Shown here in pieces: positions 27,762 to 34,178 of a DNA stretch of 42,890 bases (its first letter is position 1; each line of letters begins with the position of its first letter). The stretch is from IMG/VR virus record IMGVR_UViG_3300044608_000887, positions 1 through 42,890 of that record. One strand, written 5' to 3'. The notes beneath the pieces were generated by a model. It worked only from the letters and a program-made list of their open reading frames with translations. It was not told the DNA's origin and did no database searches. A program made the position numbers and the translations under genes. This stretch comes from a virus.

Positions 27762-27798
27762 AAAAAAATACCTAGGGGGCCTTTCGACCCCCTAGGTA
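27762..27798 (-). terminator. Strong intrinsic terminator after the major capsid gene
   Basis: On the transcribed strand a perfect 11-bp stem (TACCTAGGGGG and CCCCCTAGGTA) closes an 8-base loop and is followed directly by seven Ts. It lies 18 bases after the capsid stop and just before the tail tubular protein A ribosome binding site. T7 T-phi lies at the same place, between genes 10 and 11. It should lower, but not abolish, expression of tail genes relative to capsid. Confidence 0.93.
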
Positions 27799-27815
27799 CT
27801 AGTTAAAATGTTTGA

Positions 27816-29126
27816 TTAAGCCAAGGAAGCGGTAGTATCACCCTGGATTGCGCCACAGACTTCTGGACGCAGGATGCCAGCACCCGCCATGATGGAGCTT
27901 ACGGTAAAGTAAGTACCACGTCTGGTGTCCTTGACGGACTCGGTCTGCATGCCCTGGAGACGCAACGAACATACACCGTTACGCTGCCAAAGCAATGCCT
28001 TGATTGGCTTGGTCGCTTGTGAGCCAGAACCAGCTGTTCTCTGGGCAAAGTCAAAGTTGTACTTAGGATCACCGATGTCATTTACGGTGCCTACAGCAGT
28101 AACAATACCCGTAGAAGTGCTGATTGTTCTTGCAGCTGCGGTACCAGAATCAAGAATACGGTTACCGTAAAGACCAGTGGGACCCTCGCCAATGTGGTTG
28201 GTCTTAATGATCTTGACACCCATGTACTCAAGTGAATCCATGATGTTCATCATGCCTTGTGACAAGGAAGCACCAAGACCGCCAGCCTCGGCAACACCGC
28301 CGAAGTATGGACGACCAGCACCACCAACGAGACCTGTAGCGTCACGGGCGATACCAAGAGCACGGATGTCCTGGAAAGCCTGGGGGGTGACGGCACAGTA
28401 GATCTCGCCTGATGGAACATCGACTTCCTGGAGGTTAACCATGTAACGCTCTAGGTAATCAAGGAGCAACAGAGCAGCGTCTGTACGCTGGGTCTGTGTG
28501 GCGAGTCTGTTACCAAGGAAGTTGAAGGTTGCGCTGGCAGGAAGGGCATTCTTACCAGAGAAGTTCATACCCGCAAGACCAGTACCATATGGGTTACGGT
28601 TTTCTGCAAACGCAGCCTGGGCAATCATGGAGATGATCTGCTTATCGCGGGTGTTAGCGAGCCAGAGACCAGCCTGACGGCTGAGTTCTGCCCGATAGTC
28701 CCATTGGGTAAGCATAAGGTGGATCTGGTCAAGATCAAAGTATGCTGCCATTGGACGCTGATCCAATGAAATATCGAACCAACCTGGGGTCTGAATACCT
28801 TCATTACCACCAAGCTCTTCACCAGCATTCCACTTGGACTTACCCTTTACAGTACCAGTGATGGGGAACCGCTTGGTTGTACCCGATTCAATGGTTTCTG
28901 TGGTTACAAGTGGCTCAAATACGTTGAGTTCCGAGTAAGCGGTGAGGACTTCACCGCTCCACAGAGGAAGCCAGTAATCTGGGTTGTTAGCACCAGATAC
29001 CGAAGGCGAAGAGGTACCACTAGCAGCCTGACCACCCAATGGCCACTGAGCTGTGGTTGGGTTGTTTGGTGCTGTGTTCCCGAGTGGGAAAAGGTTAGCG
29101 TTAGTTAGACCTGAAAAATTACTCAT
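27816..29126 (-). CDS. Major capsid protein, T7 gp10-like
   Basis: A 436-residue protein starting at ATG 29126 behind AGGAG. It follows the scaffold gene and precedes the terminator and tail tube genes, as in T7. The order of motifs fits gp10-type HK97-fold capsids: an N-terminal arm rich in Asn/Gly/Ser/Pro, then WSGEVLTAYSELNVFEPLV (about 54-72), the strand FPITGTVKGKSKWNAGEEL (E-loop region), a long helix with LSRQAGLWLANTRDKQIISM, and the P-domain and A-domain continuing to GVCSLRLQGMQTESVKDTRR. Codon choice here looks more GC-rich than in the neighbouring fibre genes, as is usual for a very highly expressed gene. The leader may be regulated by a hairpin (29131-29176). Confidence 0.92.
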   Translation of the reverse strand: MSNFSGLTNANLFPLGNTAPNNPTTAQWPLGGQAASGTSSPSVSGANNPDYWLPLWSGEVLTAYSELNVFEPLVTTETIESGTTKRFPITGTVKGKSKWNAGEELGGNEGIQTPGWFDISLDQRPMAAYFDLDQIHLMLTQWDYRAELSRQAGLWLANTRDKQIISMIAQAAFAENRNPYGTGLAGMNFSGKNALPASATFNFLGNRLATQTQRTDAALLLLDYLERYMVNLQEVDVPSGEIYCAVTPQAFQDIRALGIARDATGLVGGAGRPYFGGVAEAGGLGASLSQGMMNIMDSLEYMGVKIIKTNHIGEGPTGLYGNRILDSGTAAARTISTSTGIVTAVGTVNDIGDPKYNFDFAQRTAGSGSQATKPIKALLWQRNGVCSLRLQGMQTESVKDTRRGTYFTVSSIMAGAGILRPEVCGAIQGDTTASLA

Positions 29127-29130
29127 GTTT

Positions 29131-29176
29131 GTTTCTCCTGTGTTGAAACTTGTTTAAACTTTATAAAAGGAGAAAC
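29131..29176 (-). promoter_or_regulatory. Hairpin that can sequester the capsid ribosome binding site
   Basis: In the 87-base gap before the capsid gene, GTTTCTCCT and AGGAGAAAC are perfectly complementary over 9 bp, separated by 28 bases. The downstream arm contains the whole AGGAG Shine-Dalgarno sequence eight bases before the capsid ATG. The loop is AU-rich and contains GTTTAAAC. Folding would hide the ribosome binding site. No convincing host-type promoter is seen in the gap. Confidence 0.5.
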
Positions 29177-29213
29177 CATCAATTGTTCCGTGTCCTTGGG
29201 GGATTAGACGGAG

Positions 29214-30134
29214 TTAACGATTTCCTGAAAATCCGAACTTGTGGGTGTTGATTACCATTGCCTCAACAGCCTTTCTATAGTTGGGATCAACCCGATAACG
29301 GGGGTCTCTGATCGCCATTTGCTGCTGTTGCATTGATGTAAACACCTGTACGGAGTTTGGAACCTGAGACTGATTGACCCTGTTCTGGGTAGGCTTAGGT
29401 TCTTGTGAAGGTGGTTTTGATGTGGTCTGTCCATATTCAGCTTGAAGACCAAGAAGAACATTCTTATAGGCATTTGTCCGAAGAGACTTATTGATTGCAT
29501 CAATTTCCTCAACAGTCTTTGTCTCTTGTGCCCACTTGAAAAGACGCTTAAGGTTGTCATTCCCTCCGACAACCGATGCGGCATTTTCCCAGGATTGCTT
29601 GGCCAAAGCCTTACGACCCTGAATAAGTTGCTCAATGATGACATCTTCAGCACCCATCTTTTCGGCAATTTCTTTTCTAGTTGCTTCGCTTACGGCTCCA
29701 GTGTTGTCGATTTCCGACCCCCACCGTAGCCAATCTTCCGAAGTAACCTTAGCCTGAGGCTTGGGTTCTGGAGGCTTGATGCTAAGCTCTTCCGGAATAC
29801 CAGAAAGATCTTCTGTCTTTTGTGGCTGAACAGGAGCGGGTGAGTCCCCCACATAATCGGGATTGGTCACGCCGTTTTGATTGTATTGTCTTTTGAGATC
29901 TGCAATCTCCTGCCGAGCCTGGGTAAAACCCTTGCGGGCTTCTACCAAACTGTTAAACCAGTCCTCTGCGGACTTAAAGTTAGGAGGAATCTTTTGACCC
30001 TGATCCTGCACATGTCGCATAAACATAGCGCGCTCATGGGCGGTCTGGGGATCTTCTTGCGGAGTTACATTAACGATCTCTGGTTGCTGAGTCCCGACAA
30101 TATTGGATTGTTCAGCATTGATTGGCTCTGGCAT
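29214..30134 (-). CDS. Capsid assembly scaffolding protein, T7 gp9-like
   Basis: A 306-residue protein starting at ATG behind GTAGGAG, immediately upstream of the capsid gene. Composition is highly charged and Gln/Pro-rich with long helical stretches (about 35-85 and 150-225) and a Pro-rich linker, as in gp9-type scaffolds. The C-terminal part RDPRYRVDPNYRKAVEAMVI with a short basic end looks like the helix-turn-helix by which such scaffolds grip the capsid protein. It guides prohead assembly and then leaves. T7 gp9 is 307 residues, an excellent length match. Confidence 0.88.
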   Translation of the reverse strand: MPEPINAEQSNIVGTQQPEIVNVTPQEDPQTAHERAMFMRHVQDQGQKIPPNFKSAEDWFNSLVEARKGFTQARQEIADLKRQYNQNGVTNPDYVGDSPAPVQPQKTEDLSGIPEELSIKPPEPKPQAKVTSEDWLRWGSEIDNTGAVSEATRKEIAEKMGAEDVIIEQLIQGRKALAKQSWENAASVVGGNDNLKRLFKWAQETKTVEEIDAINKSLRTNAYKNVLLGLQAEYGQTTSKPPSQEPKPTQNRVNQSQVPNSVQVFTSMQQQQMAIRDPRYRVDPNYRKAVEAMVINTHKFGFSGNR

Positions 30135-30143
30135 TTAAATCTC

Positions 30144-30230
30144 CTACTTTTTTGGTTTCTTTGAATCTGGTTTAGGTCCTACTTTTTGTAGAACATACTT
30201 TTTAACATCTTCTGGTGTTTTCTTTTTCAT
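30144..30230 (-). CDS. 28-residue lysine/proline-rich protein
   Basis: A 28-codon frame that begins in an ATGA overlap with the stop of the 136-residue gene before it and ends nine bases before the scaffold start. The product is very basic (MKKKTPEDVKKYVLQKVG followed by a Lys/Pro tail). The coupled start and conserved-looking spacing argue for a real gene, though it could be a leader for the scaffold gene. No function can be assigned; it resembles the other tiny basic products of this region. Confidence 0.5.
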   Translation of the reverse strand: MKKKTPEDVKKYVLQKVGPKPDSKKPKK

Positions 30231-30637
30231 TTTTTAATCTTCTTCATGATTCCTAACCCAGTAATGTGAAGCCACTTTTCTACTGTAGACAGTGTATTGT
30301 TATTATCAACAACACCACCTTCTAGATAATCCAAAATACCGTTACTGTTTAAATCACTACTTGTTGACACTAATGAATACGTTATGCCTGATGGTGTAAG
30401 GGGGTTACCGATCAAAACAATAGTAGCTTCTTCTGGTGTTCCAGGGTCGGCAAGATACTGAACAAAACCCAAATCTTTTGGTGTGTTATTAAGTAGTTCT
30501 TGTAGTCGATTATTGATTGTAGGTGCAAACAAAGAAGTTTCTAGGTTACTAACAAATACTGGTTGTGATTTGTCTTCTAGCGATATGTAAGCTCGTAAAG
30601 AAAGTGCGTAAGCTTGTTGAATAGTTATTGCTGGCAT
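30227..30637 (-). CDS. Unknown 136-residue protein sharing termini with its upstream neighbour
   Basis: Starts at ATG behind AAGTAGGAG, ten bases after the 381-residue gene. I do not recognise the family. The N-terminus (ITIQQAYALSLRA) and C-terminus (WLHITGLGIMKKIKK) are similar to those of the upstream protein (VSFPQAFALAKGV and YHLTGLSLLKKLK), while the middle is different and includes LNSNGILDYLEGG, an Asp/Asn-rich loop that could bind calcium. Position among fibre-like genes next to the scaffold suggests a virion accessory or decoration protein, but this is only inference. Confidence 0.7.
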   Translation of the reverse strand: MPAITIQQAYALSLRAYISLEDKSQPVFVSNLETSLFAPTINNRLQELLNNTPKDLGFVQYLADPGTPEEATIVLIGNPLTPSGITYSLVSTSSDLNSNGILDYLEGGVVDNNNTLSTVEKWLHITGLGIMKKIKK

Positions 30638-30647
30638 GTTGGTTCTC

Positions 30648-31793
30648 CTACTTTAGTTTTTTAAGCAAACTAAGTCCTGTTAGGTGATAATCTATTTCTG
30701 AGCTTGATAAAGAATCATCGGTGCTTTCAAAGTTATTCCACAATTCAACATGTTCTTTTTGCCGCCAAGCAGCTGCTTCTGAAACACAGATAGTAAAAGA
30801 ACCAGGAATTGTTTGGTTTTCGTTATTACCACCTTTAAGAACAGAAACTGAAGCATATACTGGGTTAGCGTCATTATCAAATGAATGACCAAGAGCTTCA
30901 AGAGACGCAATTGAAACGCTTCCAATAGTTACACCATCTACATTCCACGCAATAACCCCATTAGTTAAAGTAACCCCAAGTGACGTTGGGTTAAAAATAC
31001 TTTTGTTGGTATTTAAAGTATAAACAAAACCGGGTTCATCTGGTCCGTCAACAAAGTCAGCCACAACAACAGCATACCAGTTAAATGCACCACCATTTAA
31101 AACACCAATAAAACCAAAACCTTTGCTTGGTCCAATTACAACAGGTAACCCAGAGTTTTCTCCTGGTATTGATTGAGTATGTAAATATCGGAAACCAACC
31201 CAAAATTGAGTATGCCATCCTAATGGTTTATTAAAGCTAGAAATAGCAGTAAAATTAAATGGTTTGACGTGTACTTTTGCTTGCATGCCAACATTGTTAT
31301 TGGCGTCATCAAAGTGGAGATAACCAATAACGGTAGAGCTGTTTTCGGTTATTTCATTACCATTTCTTTGGAACTTTACGTCGTGTATTAACGCTCTATT
31401 TACTAGAGTTGTTCCTGGGCCACATGTAATTTCAATTCTATTGTTTAAAACATCAACAGAACCGTTTGTATTAAACCCAGCATGATTAAGAATTTTGTAC
31501 CAATTTCCAAGAGATTTACCATTTGTCCATTTCATTGGACCATTTACCAAGTTCCCACCGTTTTTAAAAACAAGGTTTCCTTCGCTGTTAAATGAGGATG
31601 AAGCTAAGCTAAACACCGCGGTTTCTGGGTCAAACAAGTTTGGGGCTGGTGTAGAAAAAGACGGCTGTGTAAAAGCATAACCACTTGGGTTTGTAAGAGT
31701 ATTTATGGGCAACCCGCTAAAAACAGCGTTAAATTTATGGTTAACGCCCTTAGCTAAAGCAAAGGCTTGTGGAAATGATACAACCTTAGACAT
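30648..31793 (-). CDS. Unknown 381-residue, probably virion-associated beta-rich protein
   Basis: Starts at ATG behind GAGGTAACTA, eight bases after a 26-codon gene. Asn/Gly/Ser/Phe-rich sequence with many alternating hydrophobic residues (for example AKVHVKPFNFTAISSFNKPL and GWHTQFWVGFRYL) suggests a jelly-roll or lectin-like fold, as found in capsid decoration or receptor-binding proteins. It shares N- and C-terminal motifs with the downstream 136-residue protein: an FPQAFALAKG-type start and a YHLTGLSLLKKLK end. No catalytic motif is visible. It lies within the insert between portal and scaffold, which in T7 are adjacent. Confidence 0.7.
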   Translation of the reverse strand: MSKVVSFPQAFALAKGVNHKFNAVFSGLPINTLTNPSGYAFTQPSFSTPAPNLFDPETAVFSLASSSFNSEGNLVFKNGGNLVNGPMKWTNGKSLGNWYKILNHAGFNTNGSVDVLNNRIEITCGPGTTLVNRALIHDVKFQRNGNEITENSSTVIGYLHFDDANNNVGMQAKVHVKPFNFTAISSFNKPLGWHTQFWVGFRYLHTQSIPGENSGLPVVIGPSKGFGFIGVLNGGAFNWYAVVVADFVDGPDEPGFVYTLNTNKSIFNPTSLGVTLTNGVIAWNVDGVTIGSVSIASLEALGHSFDNDANPVYASVSVLKGGNNENQTIPGSFTICVSEAAAWRQKEHVELWNNFESTDDSLSSSEIDYHLTGLSLLKKLK

Positions 31794-31801
31794 TAGTTAC
31801 C

Positions 31802-31882
31802 TCACTTCTTGCATTTGCTGCAAGACTTCTTAGCTGGTTTCTTGGGTTTAGCTGATGACTTTTTGGAGTACATACCTTTCAT
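31802..31882 (-). CDS. 26-residue lysine/cysteine-rich protein
   Basis: A 26-codon frame starting at ATG 31882 behind GAGAGGT and ending in CSKCKK. About half the residues are Lys or Ser, with one C-x2-C pair. It starts within a few bases of the stop of the 58-residue gene before it and ends just before the ribosome binding site of the next gene, so it fits the tight gene packing. Function is unknown. Such small size makes it less certain than its neighbours. Confidence 0.5.
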   Translation of the reverse strand: MKGMYSKKSSAKPKKPAKKSCSKCKK

Positions 31883-31884
31883 GA

Positions 31885-32061
31885 TTAACCTCTCTTTTGG
31901 AATCCCTTAAGGGTTTTGGCCAAATTGCATTGGCGTTTAGATTGAGTACTTAGGTTCTTGGACGAGCAATAAGCACTAATTGATTTTCCAGCAGCTTTGG
32001 CTTTTTTGGTCAAAGCACCTGGCCGTTTAATAGCTCCTGAAATCCAGTTCTTTTTTGCCAT
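31885..32061 (-). CDS. 58-residue basic protein
   Basis: A 58-codon frame beginning at ATG 32061 behind AAGG, 17 bases after the 41-residue gene. The start MAKKNWISGAIKRPGAL and the end LAKTLKGF followed by a short basic tail resemble, from memory, small basic proteins of unknown function found in many phages (start of the type MAKKxWIxGAIKxPGAL). The middle is Ser/Lys/Ala-rich with two cysteines. Basic charge would allow binding to DNA or to acidic virion surfaces. No function is established here. Confidence 0.7.
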   Translation of the reverse strand: MAKKNWISGAIKRPGALTKKAKAAGKSISAYCSSKNLSTQSKRQCNLAKTLKGFQKRG

Positions 32062-32078
32062 GTTCTATCTACCTTGTT

Positions 32079-32204
32079 TTATTTCCAAATTCCAGTTACA
32101 TTGACTAGGGGATTTGCTATTTTCCAAGTTCCTGTTACCTTTATCCACAGGATTACTTGTTTCCACACTCCTGATATCTTGATCCAAATGATGTTACCAA
32201 TCAT
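32079..32204 (-). CDS. 41-residue protein made of three Trp-Lys beta repeats
   Basis: A 41-codon frame starting in an ATGA overlap with the stop of the preceding gene. It consists almost entirely of three copies of the pattern [IV]-x-[IV]-[ST]-G-x-W-K (IKISGVWK, IKVTGTWK, VNVTGIWK). Such GxWK repeats occur in the distal parts of phage fibres and receptor-binding proteins, but here they form a free-standing micro-gene. It could be an accessory fibre-tip subunit, or a fragment left over from a longer fibre gene. The open frame and overlap are clear; the role is not. Confidence 0.6.
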   Translation of the reverse strand: MIGNIIWIKISGVWKQVILWIKVTGTWKIANPLVNVTGIWK

Positions 32205-32365
32205 AAGACTGCTTCTAGGAATTTGATGTCAAATGCACCAATGTCTTCAAGGATGTAGGTATTGTTTTCCAATACCCCAGTCACCTGATAAACTTCATTA
32301 AATGTGTGATCAAATGGGTAAGTGACCCTGACTAGATCATGTATATTGAATGTAGATGTCGCCAT
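32201..32365 (-). CDS. 54-residue unknown protein (small beta-barrel-like)
   Basis: The start at 32365 is fixed by a perfect AGGAGG five bases upstream; the frame extends further upstream without a comparable start. It overlaps the end of the fibre gene by 29 bases. The product (MATSTFNIHDLVRVTYPFDH, later YQVTGVLENNTYILEDIGAF, ending KFLEAVL) has the strand pattern of a small SH3-like barrel. It sits between a fibre gene and the Trp-Lys repeat micro-gene, so an accessory role in fibre assembly is possible but unproven. Confidence 0.75.
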   Translation of the reverse strand: MATSTFNIHDLVRVTYPFDHTFNEVYQVTGVLENNTYILEDIGAFDIKFLEAVL

Positions 32366-33902
32366 CAGAACCTCCTGTTGGTGTTGCTGTTCCCGATGTA
32401 ATTGTTTTTTGGATTCCATTATTGAGCAACAAAGCAACAACACTAGGCATATCAAGATTAACCCAAGTGTTGTTTACGCTATCCCAGGCAAAGAAATCAT
32501 TAGATTGAAGGCTTGTAAGACTAACATCATGTAAGTTTTCTAGATGCTCGCCGTGTTCGATGGACACATAAATAGAACCGCTTGTACCAGCCCCGCTATT
32601 AACAATCCAACCAATTTTTACTGGGTGAGCAGGAGCAGAGGCTCTGGTTGTGGTCAGGTTACCCGAAGTACCTAAGTATAACCGATCACCGTCAGAACCC
32701 AGAGTATTTGTAGCCAATCCACCTAAGTATCCTTCTTTAATAATATAACCATTTTTGTTGTTGCCTATATCTTCAATAGTAACACCAACAACGTCATCCG
32801 CAGAAACGTTTGCATTAGTAGCTTTTTCAATTAATAGCAAACCAGAAGAACCTTGAGAACCAACGATTTTGACAACTTTTCCTTTGGTAATAGTAGATCC
32901 TGATGTATTACGGGTTTTTTTAATAATGGCTTCTGCACTAACGTCAGGAAATTCACCAGCAGTACCAAATAATTTTAGCGAAAAGAAATCTACTAAAAAA
33001 TCAAAAGGAGTAAAGTCATCTACTTCGGCACGAATACCTGGGATTAAAAAATCAGTTGGAATATTTGTGTTGATTATAACTTCGGGATCATCATTAAGTT
33101 GAAACAAAACACTGGTGGAAGAAAGTCTTTCTATTTTTAAAGTACACCAATCATTAACAACAGTAGGTCCATTGACAGTTGTTGTGCCGGTATCTTTAGT
33201 AACAAAAGACCAGTTGTTGTTATTAACACCAGTAAGATAAACACCCTTGGTTGGTGTATCCATATCATCAAACAAACCAAACTGCAATGTATAATCACTT
33301 GAGGAAACAAGTGGCTTAAAAATGTAGTACAATCTATTAATGTCGTTCCAAGAAAGAGAGTTCAATGAAGAGTCGTTGACTGTAGACATATACCCATCTT
33401 CAACATCTACACGACATTCTACAATTCCAGTATGTCCTGGTTCAGAGGCTTTTTCATAAATTTCTATGTTAACTGGATTTAAAACATAAGAACCAGCTAA
33501 TGTATCACCTGGTGTAGGAAAAGCTTGCCAACGACCTATAGAACCTGTAGGATCTCCATTACCCGAAACAACAAAGTTATCATAAATCAATATCGGTTGT
33601 GAGGGATCTGTAGGGTCTATACCTCCACCACCACCAGAATCAACATCATCTTCTAGGTTCTTAATTCTAGCGGCTAACGAACCTGTGTTTTCTTCGTTTG
33701 TTTGGTTATTTAACGAATCAGTAGCATAAAAAACCTGTTCGTTTAGAGAATTAAGTATCTTGGTGTTTTCTTCTGTTTTGTTTTGCAAGTCAACAGCAAA
33801 GTTTTTTAATTGCTGTATTTCTGTAGTTAAAGAAAAAAGTTGAGAAGACGGACTTACTTGGGCTTGTCGTCTGCTCACAGCAGATTGTTTTGTGTTTTTC
33901 AT
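32337..33902 (-). CDS. Fibre-like structural protein with coiled coil, lectin-like and beta-module domains
   Basis: A 521-residue protein; I choose ATG 33902 (MKNTKQ), which overlaps the previous stop as ATGA behind AGGAAG, over an in-frame GTG nine bases upstream. Residues about 20-75 form a coiled coil, followed by a Gly/Asp/Pro linker (DDVDSGGGGGIDPTDPSQP). Residues about 95-305 look like a laminin G/ConA-like lectin domain (WCTLKIERLSSTSVLFQLND). Residues about 310-450 match a common fibre beta-module (TRNTSGSTITKGKVVKIVG, GDRLYLGTSGNLTTT, GEHLENLHDV). The end, GGSDGDIYIQY, is a frequent fibre terminus. Probably a side fibre or capsid fibre. Its place between portal and scaffold is unusual. 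Confidence 0.75.
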   Translation of the reverse strand: MKNTKQSAVSRRQAQVSPSSQLFSLTTEIQQLKNFAVDLQNKTEENTKILNSLNEQVFYATDSLNNQTNEENTGSLAARIKNLEDDVDSGGGGGIDPTDPSQPILIYDNFVVSGNGDPTGSIGRWQAFPTPGDTLAGSYVLNPVNIEIYEKASEPGHTGIVECRVDVEDGYMSTVNDSSLNSLSWNDINRLYYIFKPLVSSSDYTLQFGLFDDMDTPTKGVYLTGVNNNNWSFVTKDTGTTTVNGPTVVNDWCTLKIERLSSTSVLFQLNDDPEVIINTNIPTDFLIPGIRAEVDDFTPFDFLVDFFSLKLFGTAGEFPDVSAEAIIKKTRNTSGSTITKGKVVKIVGSQGSSGLLLIEKATNANVSADDVVGVTIEDIGNNKNGYIIKEGYLGGLATNTLGSDGDRLYLGTSGNLTTTRASAPAHPVKIGWIVNSGAGTSGSIYVSIEHGEHLENLHDVSLTSLQSNDFFAWDSVNNTWVNLDMPSVVALLLNNGIQKTITSGTATPTGGSDGDIYIQYT

Positions 33903-34171
33903 CCCTTGCACTTCCTACCTTTGGGACATGATTGCTTAGAGCCACCAGGACCAGCCCATAAATTTTTACAAGCCCAGTACTTTGCCGTAAGCTTGTTAGT
34001 TGCTTCAGAGCAGTTGTGTCTAGCTCTAAAGCTCTTTCTGGCCTCTGGGCTGTAATTGTGTCCATACCCTTTGGCTCCGAAGTGGATGATCTTTTCTTGG
34101 CCATTAGCACAAGCCTTGACCATTTTCTTTTTACCTGGAGATGTCGAGGGCCTTGGTTTGTTACAAGGCAT
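33899..34171 (-). CDS. 90-residue Cys/Lys-rich conserved-type phage protein
   Basis: I choose ATG 34171, eight bases after the portal stop; the frame continues upstream inside the portal gene but those codons look like shadow sequence. The core (GQEKIIHFGAKGYGHNYSPE, then ARKSFRARHNC and KYWACKNLW) resembles, from memory, a small protein family widespread in marine phages and of unknown function. Six cysteines and many Lys/Arg could form a zinc site or bind nucleic acid. The gene is coupled by ATGA to the fibre gene that follows. Confidence 0.75.
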   Translation of the reverse strand: MPCNKPRPSTSPGKKKMVKACANGQEKIIHFGAKGYGHNYSPEARKSFRARHNCSEATNKLTAKYWACKNLWAGPGGSKQSCPKGRKCKG

Positions 34172-34178
34172 GGTTTTT

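Noticed and set aside
29252-29668. Minus-strand 138-codon frame inside the scaffold gene
   Set aside because: It is fully contained in the scaffold gene, which matches T7 gp9 in length and position; no ribosome binding site or coupled start supports a second product.
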